A stretch of 22,707 nt of DNA. Origin: a virus. The notes under the pieces were generated by a model. The model saw only the letters and a program-made list of their open reading frames with translations, made no database searches and was not told where the DNA came from. This document shows positions 1-7,204 of the stretch, one piece after another; position 1 is the stretch's first letter; every line of letters begins with the position of its first letter. The stretch covers positions 1 to 22,707 of IMG/VR virus record IMGVR_UViG_3300021373_002673. One strand, written 5' to 3'. The translations under genes and the position numbers were made by a program.

Positions 1-30
1 TATTAGTCCCTTAAAGTCTAATTTTTTCAT
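1..30 (-). CDS. Start of a further gene, cut by the window edge
   Basis: Ten codons of an open frame begin at an ATG (28-30) that overlaps the TGA stop of the TauD-like gene in an ATGA arrangement, the same coupling used throughout this minus-strand unit. A GGGA stretch lies six bases before the ATG and could serve as ribosome binding site. The visible residues are MKKLDFKGLI. Too little is present to name a product. The overlap and frame suggest it is the next gene of the operon rather than chance. Confidence 0.5.
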   Translation of the reverse strand, partial: MKKLDFKGLI

Positions 31-1103
31 ATTAAATCCCTAAATTTAAATGGTGGTTTTATAAATCCTGTTTTTTCTAACTTCATTATTTTTCGAAGTA
101 GGCGTCTATGTTTTTGTGCATATTCTTCTTGCAAGAACGGTTCATAAAATTTATCTAGCAAGTTATCATATGTATGTTCTATTCTGTAGATCTTTCTGTC
201 GTTTGTTTGTCCTACACGTCGATGTAAAGTAATACTGTTATCAAATGTTACAAAGTCTCCATCTTGCTGATACCAATGATCGTATGTATACTTTTCGCTA
301 AACAGTTCATTAGCAATAGTGTCAAATATTTTTTGACTCTCAGCTTGCGTAGCACCTTGAATACTATGCATTGTTGGAGGTGAAAAATGCAATCCTTTGA
401 TACCGCCCGGACTTTGTATTACCATAGGCACTGGTGTATAATCTTCAGGACACATTTTAAATTTAAGCACTGCTTCTTCACTAGGCCTAAACGGAGGATC
501 AACATCTGCACTATCGTATTTGTGCAATATAATCATATCATTTAGTTCTGATCTAAAACTCTCTGAAACGCTTTCATAGTAGTCTGCGGTGTTTACAAAG
601 CCCGTAGCAGTGCCTACAACGTTCTCTGCTGCTAGTAAGCTAACAGCGTGTTCAAATACATAGTTTCCGCTACTGTGCATATGCCAGTCAAGTTCCTGGC
701 CGCCGTACAATCCGTACTCACCTTTTTCATCCTTAGATGAACTAAAGAAGTTAACACTCTTACCATTGTCTGTTTGAATACTTGCTTTGTAGAGGATGTC
801 TAATATATCTTTGTCTACATCTTCAACAAATGGCAAGTCTGCGTGTACTGCTAGTTGAAATGTGTCCCAATCTATATTGTACTTTTCGAGTAAAGAATAC
901 TTAAGGCCCCAAAACTCAGGACCCCACTTGTGTATTAAATTAGAAAACGTATCGACATTACAATTACTTCCTCGTACAATAGTAACTAAATTTTCTAAAT
1001 GCAGTTTACCTATTTCACGCCATTCTTCGTCAGAAACATTATTAACATCTAAGTCATCAATAATAATACCATAATTACCGACTGGAAATTTTGTTACCTT
1101 CAT
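27..1103 (-). CDS. TauD/TfdA-like Fe(II)/2OG-dependent oxygenase with HxH motif
   Basis: A 358-residue protein of the taurine dioxygenase (TauD/TfdA) type. Such enzymes use Fe(II), O2 and 2-oxoglutarate to hydroxylate or cleave small substrates in the cytoplasm. The metal-site region reads DWHMHSSG (residues 139-146), followed by a TauD-like LLAAENVVGTATGFVNT stretch. The distal part reads DGDFVTFDNSITLHRR (281-296), with H294 as the likely distal ligand and R304 or R307 as the likely 2OG-binding Arg. Known TauD enzymes have HxD (or HxE) as the first two ligands; here the acidic residue is His143. So either the iron site uses three His, or the protein is catalytically altered. Its ATG overlaps the stop of the B12 radical SAM gene by 4 bp, so the two are probably co-translated. 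Substrate unknown. Confidence 0.8.
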   Translation of the reverse strand: MKVTKFPVGNYGIIIDDLDVNNVSDEEWREIGKLHLENLVTIVRGSNCNVDTFSNLIHKWGPEFWGLKYSLLEKYNIDWDTFQLAVHADLPFVEDVDKDILDILYKASIQTDNGKSVNFFSSSKDEKGEYGLYGGQELDWHMHSSGNYVFEHAVSLLAAENVVGTATGFVNTADYYESVSESFRSELNDMIILHKYDSADVDPPFRPSEEAVLKFKMCPEDYTPVPMVIQSPGGIKGLHFSPPTMHSIQGATQAESQKIFDTIANELFSEKYTYDHWYQQDGDFVTFDNSITLHRRVGQTNDRKIYRIEHTYDNLLDKFYEPFLQEEYAQKHRRLLRKIMKLEKTGFIKPPFKFRDLI

Positions 1104-3025
1104 ATGCCAATTACCCTTCCTCTTAAAAATTCTGTTCGAGTGTAGGTGTGCATTTGTGTTGTTAAAAAGTCTACTAGATTTGTAATTGTATCGTTTTTGA
1201 AAGGACTAATTACATCGTTACTAAAACGTACATATTTGAACTTTTTAAATTCTGATGTATAACGTTTTTCTGCTGTAATAAACAAGTCGCTTTCTCTATC
1301 TATTTCAGCAGCAGTAAGATAAGGAAATTCTTCTAATAGCCATTTCTTAATATCGTCTCTACAATCTGCATAATCATAAAATAATTTAAGCATAAAAGAA
1401 GTTTCCATAGGTGCTACCACCTCACCAAATTTAATTGAAAGATTGTTTGCACTCTCATTATCGTCATCATAATACTCTGCAAATCTATTGTCAATCTTTT
1501 GAATATGATCCTGTAAAGATAATCCAGGATTTTTTCTTAAAAACTTTCTATAGAATAGTTTAATAAATTCACCGTAACCAATATTAGATTTTTTAAATAT
1601 CTTTTGCAGTACTTTTCTAAGTAATCCTGTAGTCCAAAATGCTCTTTGAGCACTGAACGCTATCCACATCTCTTTATATTCTTCTTTAGTATAACTAAAA
1701 CTTTCTACAACTACTTCACTTTTTCTAAGTGTAATATTATTAGGTTGCATATTGTTGTATTTTTTAACTGTTTTAATACCGTATCTTGCTCTAAAGTCTC
1801 TACTATAGCTAGGTGTTTCTGGAAGCATATGCCAATTATACAAACAAATATCCATATCGTGACTTGCATAAACGTCCATTTCGTGGTACCATCTATCAGG
1901 AGTAATGCCAGGAAGTCCGCTTATACACTCAGCATATGTGCTAAATCCGTAATTGTGTTTTAGGTGGTTTGCAAGATAAACGTGCTTTTCGAACGAGATA
2001 TCACTACGTGCAATATTTTGTAAAACATCTTGGTGTATACTTTGTATGCTTGCTTTATAACTTAGATCCCAAGTTAAATTATTCTGTGCGTCAATATCAA
2101 GAATCTGTTTAATATATTCTGTATGCTTATCAGTTTTTGCAAAGCCTCCAAAGTAAACGTGAAAAAATGCAGGGTTGGCTTGTTTTCTGTCTGCCATATA
2201 TTGAATAATGTCTATGTCTCTTTCTTTGAGTATACCAAAGTTAGCGTCACATAAGAAAATATATGCACATCCTGCTTCTTCTAGGACGTCAATATCTGCT
2301 TTTACGTGTTCTATAGACTTTTGTTTTACCTTAGAAGCAATTCCTCCACCCCAGTCACAAAATGCACAACTATAAGGACACCCTCTTGTAGTTTCTAGTT
2401 TACCGTTAACTACGTTACTTACTGGACTAGTAAATTGTCTAACTTCATTTGCACATTCTAAAAATGTTTCTCTTTGCATTGTGTAAGGGCTGTAGTCCCA
2501 AAAGAACTGCGATTTATTTCCACGCTTCTTACTTTTATGATAAAAACTTCTGCTCTTAGCCGGAAATACTACTTCAGTAACCGTATTCCAATCAATACTA
2601 TTGTCATCGTTTAAGTTGTCTAATAAATCTGCAAAGGTTATTTCGCCATATTCGCCGCCGTCAAGGCTTGCATCTAAGAACGGATATTGTTCAAACCAAT
2701 CTAGTTCGTGTTTAAAATATTGTTGCGGGCCTCCGCTTATAACTACACAATTCGGAAATGTTTCTTTTACCCACTTGGCTATTTTAAGACATTGTACATC
2801 ATTCCAAATATACATACTGATGCCGAATACATCGGGCTGTACTTCTAACAAATGTTCTTTAATCTTGTCGTCATCAAACTGATAATTTATTCGCGGATGT
2901 ATCCATTCCCATCTATCAGGATCTTTGCCCTTTAATTCGTAATAGCTTTTTGCACTAGCCCATAAAAGTGGTAAGTATACAGCCGAAGACGAATCCGGAT
3001 TGTATATAACAATTTTCTTTTTCAT
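1100..3025 (-). CDS. B12-binding-type radical SAM protein
   Basis: A 641-residue protein with the layout of class B (cobalamin-type) radical SAM enzymes. Residues about 1-140 look like a B12-binding Rossmann domain, with PDVFGISMYIWND (64-76) and VVISGGPQ (94-101). A radical SAM core follows, with the [4Fe-4S] motif C216-x3-C220-x2-C223 in RGCPYSCAFCDWGG. No DxHxxG cobalamin-ligating motif is visible, which is common in this class. The C-terminal third (from about 450) has no motif I recognise. Class B enzymes often methylate unactivated carbons, but many catalyse other chemistry and the substrate here is unknown. The ATG overlaps the stop of a 34-residue ORF (ATGA) and has no good Shine-Dalgarno sequence, so translation is probably coupled. 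It ends overlapping the TauD-like gene. Confidence 0.85.
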   Translation of the reverse strand: MKKKIVIYNPDSSSAVYLPLLWASAKSYYELKGKDPDRWEWIHPRINYQFDDDKIKEHLLEVQPDVFGISMYIWNDVQCLKIAKWVKETFPNCVVISGGPQQYFKHELDWFEQYPFLDASLDGGEYGEITFADLLDNLNDDNSIDWNTVTEVVFPAKSRSFYHKSKKRGNKSQFFWDYSPYTMQRETFLECANEVRQFTSPVSNVVNGKLETTRGCPYSCAFCDWGGGIASKVKQKSIEHVKADIDVLEEAGCAYIFLCDANFGILKERDIDIIQYMADRKQANPAFFHVYFGGFAKTDKHTEYIKQILDIDAQNNLTWDLSYKASIQSIHQDVLQNIARSDISFEKHVYLANHLKHNYGFSTYAECISGLPGITPDRWYHEMDVYASHDMDICLYNWHMLPETPSYSRDFRARYGIKTVKKYNNMQPNNITLRKSEVVVESFSYTKEEYKEMWIAFSAQRAFWTTGLLRKVLQKIFKKSNIGYGEFIKLFYRKFLRKNPGLSLQDHIQKIDNRFAEYYDDDNESANNLSIKFGEVVAPMETSFMLKLFYDYADCRDDIKKWLLEEFPYLTAAEIDRESDLFITAEKRYTSEFKKFKYVRFSNDVISPFKNDTITNLVDFLTTQMHTYTRTEFLRGRVIGI

Positions 3026-3126
3026 CTGTAAATGTGTGGCGATCTCTTTGACAACTCTTTAATCTTTTTGCGATACTTAAACCTAATATATACAGACCTT
3101 AGCCTTTCGAACAAATTTCTAATCAT
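3022..3126 (-). CDS. Small basic 34-residue peptide, unrecognised
   Basis: A short ORF fills the apparent gap between the SGNH-like gene and the B12 radical SAM gene. It starts at an ATG overlapping the upstream stop (ATGATTAG) and ends in a TGA overlapping the downstream ATG (ATGA). GAGAAGG lies seven bases before its start, a good ribosome binding site. The peptide begins MIRNLFERLRSVYIRFKYRK and ends KELSKRSPHIYR. It has about twelve Lys/Arg against two Glu and could form an amphipathic helix. It has no Cys. From memory, unverified, marine T4-like phages carry small basic proteins with a similar Lys/Arg-rich, aromatic C-terminus. It could be a small regulatory or nucleic-acid-binding protein or, more speculatively, a substrate of the adjacent radical SAM enzyme. 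The double overlap plus RBS is the main evidence that it is real. Confidence 0.65.
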   Translation of the reverse strand: MIRNLFERLRSVYIRFKYRKKIKELSKRSPHIYR

Positions 3127-3931
3127 CTTTTAACCTTCTCGCTAATTCTTCTGCAACAAATTCGTGAGCTTCTTGAGTAAAATGGAATCTAGGTAAATTG
3201 TGATTATCAAAAGGAATACACTCTTTAATAGAACTATCAAGGATATCATAATCTTTAACACGAGTTACAAAATGATTTCCGATTTTATTCATAAATTGCG
3301 GCTCTCTATCGTTAATAAAGTTACCTTGTTTATCTATGTCTGAATGTTCCCAATCTGCCCATTGGATAAGATTCCTGTCCGGCCAAAGAATGTGAACTTC
3401 AATACCTTTGGAACTAAGATAATCTGCTGCATAATACAAAGCAATGTGATCTTGTAGTGACTCAAAAGAATCATCAGCAAATTCAAAATAGTTTTCTTTA
3501 AGTAAATTATTTTGTCTTAGCGACAGTCTTTCGTCTTCTCCAGCAAGAGGATGTATTACAAAACTGCCTACAGTTTTTTTATCACCTTCTTCTTTGTATT
3601 TAATAAAAACACGATTGTGTGTTGTAAATTGTAGAATTACTACTGTATCAGTATACGAGTCTTGCTGAAAATGGGTAAATGCTCTTGCAGCAATTTCTTT
3701 ATTAGAAATTCCTTCTATACCCAAGTTCTCAAACTCGCATTTTAATTTTTTTGCTGTTAACGCAGGAAACGAATTGTTGTAGTTGTATGCATCAACATCA
3801 TCGCCTGGTAGAGTTTTAGCAGCTTTTCTTGCATCTTTAAAACTCATTGACGAATAGTTTGGTACAAACTTTTCTTCATACAATTCGTTGCCAGCGGTAA
3901 CACTGCACCCAAAGAAGTATAATTTTTTCAT
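3119..3931 (-). CDS. SGNH/GDSL-like hydrolase family protein
   Basis: A 270-residue protein beginning KKLYFFGCSVTAGNELYEE. The hydrophobic strand followed by GCS-x-TAG matches block I of SGNH hydrolases, with Ser10 as the candidate nucleophile. NLGIEGISN resembles the following Gly/Asn block. Near the C-terminus, FHFTQEAHEFVAEEL resembles block V, but the usual Asp of DxxH is not at its expected place, so activity is uncertain. SGNH proteins remove or transfer acyl groups, often on glycans or lipids. No signal peptide is evident. The ATG at 3931 has AAGGA nearby upstream and a late-type promoter octamer 28 bases upstream. It is the first gene of the minus-strand unit running to the window start, and it is divergent from the ANL/GNAT pair. 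Confidence 0.65.
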   Translation of the reverse strand: MKKLYFFGCSVTAGNELYEEKFVPNYSSMSFKDARKAAKTLPGDDVDAYNYNNSFPALTAKKLKCEFENLGIEGISNKEIAARAFTHFQQDSYTDTVVILQFTTHNRVFIKYKEEGDKKTVGSFVIHPLAGEDERLSLRQNNLLKENYFEFADDSFESLQDHIALYYAADYLSSKGIEVHILWPDRNLIQWADWEHSDIDKQGNFINDREPQFMNKIGNHFVTRVKDYDILDSSIKECIPFDNHNLPRFHFTQEAHEFVAEELARRLKDD

Positions 3932-3958
3932 AGTTTGTCCTTAATCTAAAAAGTCTGA

Positions 3959-3966
3959 TATTTATA
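3959..3966 (-). promoter_or_regulatory. T4-type late promoter octamer for the SGNH-led unit
   Basis: The minus strand reads TATAAATA, identical to the consensus T4 late promoter -10 element recognised by the phage late sigma factor. The element ends 28 bases before the first base of the ATG at 3931. That leaves a leader of roughly 20 bases carrying an AAGGA ribosome binding site. The match and spacing are seen; promoter activity is inferred. Confidence 0.6.
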
Positions 3967-4008
3967 TCGTACCTAAACCATAATAGTATACGTACATTAT
4001 ATTTAGCA

Positions 4009-4016
4009 GCTAAATA
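4009..4016 (+). promoter_or_regulatory. Late-promoter-like octamer for the ANL/GNAT pair
   Basis: The plus strand reads GCTAAATA, one base away from GATAAATA and two from the T4 late consensus. It ends 29 bases before the ATG at 4045, almost the same spacing as the two minus-strand octamers in this window. No convincing -35 element is visible, as expected for a T4-type late promoter. Activity is inferred from position. Confidence 0.45.
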
Positions 4017-4044
4017 TTTCAATAAACAGTAAAGTGAGCATATT

Positions 4045-4704
4045 ATGAAGGTCACCGTATTAACATCAGGCAGCACAGATACACCCAAACACATATTACA
4101 TAATAATATGCGACCCCATATAGAAAGATCTATCAAGGAAATTGGACTAACTGCTGACGATAGAGTGTTAGATGTATTTCCGGCAAATGTAATTGCACAT
4201 TATACTGTAACAGCAATGCCTGCTTTACTTTCTGGAGCACATTTGGTATCAGCAGCATTTGATCCTTATACGTATATAACATTTTTCAATCAAGTACAAC
4301 CTACTTATATTTCTCTTATTCCTAGACATTGGGAGATATTATCGAAAACTAAAGGCTGGAAAGATTTTGATATGAGCTGTGTTAGGTATATGGTAACTGG
4401 AAGTAGCAAAATTTCTCAGCAAATGATAGATGACTTTCGAGAGCGTGGCGTTAAAACTGTTGCCAATTGGTATGGTATGACCGAATTTCCGCCGCCTGTA
4501 ATGATCGGCTATAATTCTACGGTATTTGATCTAAATACTATTGATAGCAATAGTCACCACGTAATGTTTCATCCTATCACGGCAACTTCAAATCTAGCTG
4601 AATGTATTATAAATGGTCGCTCAACTGGTGATATTTTTAATATGGATACAAAAGAATTTCACTCTAGGAGAGTAGAAGCAAATGGTAATACCTGGAAAAC
4701 CTAA
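4045..4704 (+). CDS. Truncated adenylate-forming (ANL superfamily) domain protein
   Basis: A 219-residue protein with core motifs of AMP-forming acyl-CoA synthetases and adenylation domains. The P-loop is TSGSTDTPKH (7-16, family TSGSTGxPKG). MVTGSSKIS (116-124) sits where the family has its GGAPLS-like segment. The YGxTE motif is YGMTEF (143-148), and STGDIF (193-198) matches the (R)TGD ATP-ribose-binding Asp. The P-loop begins almost at residue 1, and the protein stops soon after TGD. The N-terminal lobe and the C-terminal subdomain with its catalytic Lys, present in the usual 500-residue enzymes, are therefore absent. An in-frame TAA at 4030-4032 rules out a 5' extension. It may be a minimal nucleotide-binding or acyl-adenylate enzyme, or a decayed one; intact motifs argue against simple decay. 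It overlaps the GNAT-like gene by 23 bp, suggesting activation and transfer by the pair. Confidence 0.75.
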   Translation: MKVTVLTSGSTDTPKHILHNNMRPHIERSIKEIGLTADDRVLDVFPANVIAHYTVTAMPALLSGAHLVSAAFDPYTYITFFNQVQPTYISLIPRHWEILSKTKGWKDFDMSCVRYMVTGSSKISQQMIDDFRERGVKTVANWYGMTEFPPPVMIGYNSTVFDLNTIDSNSHHVMFHPITATSNLAECIINGRSTGDIFNMDTKEFHSRRVEANGNTWKT

Positions 4705-5260
4705 TTTAGAACTACGATTACTAACACAAGACGATCGTCCTGCATTAGAAAAGTTTTTTGCAGCGTGTGAATCTTTAGGTCTAGAAAACAATAAAAATGC
4801 TGATGCAATTAAGTTAGATAAAATGCATATGCCTTATGGACAATATTTTATTGGTTGGGATCATAACAAAAACTGTATTTGGAATCTTGCTGGCATACAT
4901 CATTTACCCGAGTTAGGTAGCAACAAGTGGCGTGTGCTATTTCGAGGAGCCCAACTACCTGGCTATGCATTAGGCGTTGGCAAGGATTTTTTACGAGTGA
5001 GCTATCATTGGAGATACTTTCTTCCAATGCAAATAAAGTTTATTAAAGAAAATTATCCAGATGCAGAGTTTGTTATTAGTACGAATATTAAAAATGCAAG
5101 TGCAGGTAAAAGTGATCAGCTAAACAAAAAACTAATGCCCCTGCTAGTAAACAGAGGCATTGTAAGTCTTTATAAAGAAAATTTTGAGCTGTTTTATACC
5201 AAACAGAATGTTTGGCTAATTAACCAACCTAATCTTATTCAAGCTCTAGTTCAACATTAA
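4682..5260 (+). CDS. GNAT-like acyltransferase
   Basis: A 192-residue protein whose N-terminus, LELRLLTQDDRPALEKFFAA (residues 9-28), is typical of the first strand and helix of GNAT N-acetyltransferases. The middle has beta-rich segments, and the C-terminal part (KKLMPLLVNRGIVSLYKE) looks like the late helix-strand of that fold. The acetyl-CoA-binding Q/RxxGxG/A motif is not clear, so the assignment rests on overall pattern. The start ATG at 4682 lies inside the end of the ANL-like gene, with AGGAGAG upstream, so the two are probably translated together. A GNAT after an acyl-adenylating domain suggests an acyl transfer pathway, but no acyl carrier is visible. Its last 26 bp overlap the end of the convergent propeller gene. 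Confidence 0.5.
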   Translation: MVIPGKPNLELRLLTQDDRPALEKFFAACESLGLENNKNADAIKLDKMHMPYGQYFIGWDHNKNCIWNLAGIHHLPELGSNKWRVLFRGAQLPGYALGVGKDFLRVSYHWRYFLPMQIKFIKENYPDAEFVISTNIKNASAGKSDQLNKKLMPLLVNRGIVSLYKENFELFYTKQNVWLINQPNLIQALVQH

Positions 5261-6479
5261 CTGAATGTGCTGTGCCGTTTGGCAAGTTAATAACAGTTAA
5301 ATTAGAATCAAGTTTCATACTTTCGTTAATATCAAATCTATATGGCACCATTAATACAGTGTCATTGCTTTCATTGATCGGACCGTATGTTACATTGTTT
5401 GTTGGTAGTTCAACACCTTCGATAACTTGATTGTTTTCTAACTTGTAAACTTTGTTAGGAGCATCGTGCTGTGCTTCATTGCTTACACTAGGAAACAAAT
5501 ATACAGAATTATTACTAATTACTGGCTTTGCGCCTAATGGTAAGTCTGTTTTCACAGATTCTACTGTTTGATTAGCAACATCAAATTTAACTAGTTCATT
5601 GCCTTTGTCCCAACAAGTGTGTGTATAAAATACACCGTCACTCATAGTTCCATACTTGAATCCCATCATACCTGTAGTCGATTCAAATGCTGAAGGTACA
5701 TATTCAACTGCGTCAACTTTTTCGCCATCATAAATCCAAAAATGCATTAACTCTGTGTCGCCCATTACTAACGGAACGCCAACGCCTTTACCTTCGTGTG
5801 TAAATGTTTTGTAGAAAGAACTTTCTACAGGTGCTTCTACAAACTTGTGTTCATTTGTTTCTAAATTAAGAACTAGCAATTTGTTTGTCTTGTTACCATA
5901 TGGAAAAAATGCTACTTCGTTTAATTCTGGAATATGTGTACACCAAATACTTGCAGTATCATCAGGTACATCGTGTGCAACCATTTGCTTAGTTGCTGTA
6001 TCAAATACAATAATTACTCCACTGTTTAATGGAGGATATACAATTTTAGTGCCTACTGCAATAGGACGTCCAAAGTTAAAGTGTCCACAAAAAGTTTTAG
6101 GAGTCTCTGTTCCGTGAATACTAACTGCTTTTTCTTCAATCATTTCAACTTCGTTGGTATCTAAGTTAACTGCTGCCATTCGTACAACACTATCAACGTG
6201 TTTTTTCTGAGTACGCATTACATAAGCAACATTGTCAACTACTTCTACACAACGATATCTGTCCCCTGGTTCGCTGTACTTATGGAAATCAATAAATTCT
6301 GTTTGGTTAGTTTCTGTATTAACTCTTAAAAGCCCTGCCTTAGCAGCAGCATCTTTGTTAATATCTCTATGTTGTTCACCTTCGGTTCTAACCTTTCCGC
6401 TAGTGATAACGCTTAGGTACTCATTACTATTAACGTAATAAGGATCGTCAAGTACCTGTGAAAAAAATGTAGTGGACAT
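5235..6479 (-). CDS. Beta-propeller protein (PYG-repeat family), probably late-expressed
   Basis: A 414-residue protein made of repeated short beta blocks of the form 'strand, YPP or FPYG or VPYR loop, strand, LNLET or FDTATK turn'. Examples are IVYPPLNSGVIIVFD, VAFFPYGNKTNKLLVLNLET and VLMVPYRFDINES. This resembles a Kelch/WD-like propeller and two further propellers in this window (13974-15194 and 15184-16344). No catalytic motif or signal peptide is visible. It has the strongest expression signals in the window: a GGAGG ribosome binding site five bases before the ATG and a late-promoter octamer 28 bases upstream. That would suit a virion component or host-recognition protein, but this is inference. 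Its 3' end overlaps the end of the convergent GNAT-like gene by 26 bp. Confidence 0.7.
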   Translation of the reverse strand: MSTTFFSQVLDDPYYVNSNEYLSVITSGKVRTEGEQHRDINKDAAAKAGLLRVNTETNQTEFIDFHKYSEPGDRYRCVEVVDNVAYVMRTQKKHVDSVVRMAAVNLDTNEVEMIEEKAVSIHGTETPKTFCGHFNFGRPIAVGTKIVYPPLNSGVIIVFDTATKQMVAHDVPDDTASIWCTHIPELNEVAFFPYGNKTNKLLVLNLETNEHKFVEAPVESSFYKTFTHEGKGVGVPLVMGDTELMHFWIYDGEKVDAVEYVPSAFESTTGMMGFKYGTMSDGVFYTHTCWDKGNELVKFDVANQTVESVKTDLPLGAKPVISNNSVYLFPSVSNEAQHDAPNKVYKLENNQVIEGVELPTNNVTYGPINESNDTVLMVPYRFDINESMKLDSNLTVINLPNGTAHSVNVELELE

Positions 6480-6484
6480 TTATA

Positions 6485-6489
6485 CCTCC
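6485..6489 (-). promoter_or_regulatory. Strong ribosome binding site
   Basis: The minus strand reads GGAGG five bases before the ATG at 6479. It is the most complete Shine-Dalgarno sequence seen in this window and fixes the start of the propeller gene. Confidence 0.7.
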
Positions 6490-6505
6490 ATAATGGTTTG
6501 TTGTA

Positions 6506-7204
6506 TTATTTATCTATGATTCCTTGCACTTTTCTAATTTCCGAAATGGCGTCAAAGTCAATGCGAGATAAAATATGTACTCTTTCATCGTCTCCTAAAT
6601 TTTCAGTTCCGTGTGGTACTAGAGGATTAATAATGTAAATTTTTCCCACTTCCATTTGGTACTGTCTTTCTCCATTTTCGCCGAACAAAAATTTTGCATC
6701 TTTGTTAGTGTGCAAGGGTATATGTAACTTTTTTAGTTCACTGTCTTTGTGAATGTTTACTCTTAGGCCCGGTGGATGTCTTGCAATAAGCACTTGTCGT
6801 AATGCACTTTCTGAAAGAGTGTCAAACAGTTTTTGCATTAAACCAAACATATAACGCTTTTGTGGTTTAGCATCATAATAAAATTCTGTAGTTAATGTTT
6901 CGTCGTCATACTTTTTTAATTCAGGATACATTTCTATATTTGCTTGTGTTTTACTAGGGCAAGGAATATCTCTTTCAACTGGCCAACTAACTGTCCAAGC
7001 ACCTACGTTACCTAAGTAATTTCCCATACGTCCTTCTTTTTTAAATGTTTCGTATATTTCTGGACGAATGTAGTCTTTTGAATTGAAATCAAAACAGAAG
7101 TCAGCAAGATCAGTAGTAAGCGTCTTATAATAATCGTTTACTAAATCTTTGTCAATTTGAAGATCTAATTCTATTACGTCCCAATCTGTATCATTAATAT
7201 TCAT
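6506..7204 (-). CDS. Asp/Asn beta-hydroxylase-like 2OG oxygenase (paralog 1)
   Basis: A 232-residue protein of the aspartyl/asparaginyl beta-hydroxylase type, Fe(II)/2OG oxygenases with a double-stranded beta-helix. The facial triad is H152-x-D154 (NIHKDSE) and H198 (LVPHGTENLG), and R208 (DERVHIL), ten residues after the distal His, should bind 2OG. RHPPGLRVN precedes the first His. The N-terminus holds WTVSWPVERDIPCPS, a stretch shared with the paralog at 9691-10344. It is the last gene of the eight-gene unit starting at 12520, and its ATG overlaps the stop of paralog 2 by 4 bp. The family's known members hydroxylate Asp/Asn in proteins, but small-molecule substrates are possible for short phage members. 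Confidence 0.82.
   Translation of the reverse strand: MNINDTDWDVIELDLQIDKDLVNDYYKTLTTDLADFCFDFNSKDYIRPEIYETFKKEGRMGNYLGNVGAWTVSWPVERDIPCPSKTQANIEMYPELKKYDDETLTTEFYYDAKPQKRYMFGLMQKLFDTLSESALRQVLIARHPPGLRVNIHKDSELKKLHIPLHTNKDAKFLFGENGERQYQMEVGKIYIINPLVPHGTENLGDDERVHILSRIDFDAISEIRKVQGIIDK
6507..6514 (-). promoter_or_regulatory. T4-type late promoter octamer for the propeller gene
   Basis: The minus strand reads GATAAATA, one mismatch to the T4 late consensus. It ends 28 bases before the first base of the ATG at 6479, the same distance as the octamer at 3959-3966. It overlaps the last codons of the upstream oxygenase gene. This would let the propeller be transcribed late, independently of the eight-gene unit behind it. 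Activity is inferred. Confidence 0.55.

Larger units (their letters stand above)
3932..4044. promoter_or_regulatory. Divergent promoter region
   Basis: This 113-bp non-coding spacer lies between two divergently transcribed units, the SGNH-like gene leftwards and the ANL-like gene rightwards. It holds one T4-late-type octamer for each direction, described separately. No hairpin terminator or small ORF with a good RBS was seen in it. Confidence 0.6.

Noticed and set aside
862-1074. Plus-strand open frame inside the TauD-like gene
   Set aside because: It is antisense to a protein with clear family motifs, has no RBS or family features, and is a shadow of the minus-strand gene. The same holds for open frames at 1646-1963, 2601-2882, 5845-6117, 9608-9943, 10013-10339 and 21800-22072.
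3026-3118. Terminator or promoter in the apparent gap between the SGNH and B12 radical SAM genes
   Set aside because: CTAA/TTAG arms give only a weak hairpin without a T-run, and the TATATT plus TTGTTC pair is explained as codons of the 34-residue ORF that fills the gap.
3876-4136. Minus-strand frame across the divergent spacer
   Set aside because: It overlaps two recognised genes and both late-type promoter octamers, and its product has no recognisable features.
4045-5260. Frameshifted single gene (ANL plus GNAT) instead of two genes
   Set aside because: The second gene has its own ATG with AGGAGAG upstream, and its N-terminus is a normal GNAT start, so two overlapping genes fit better.
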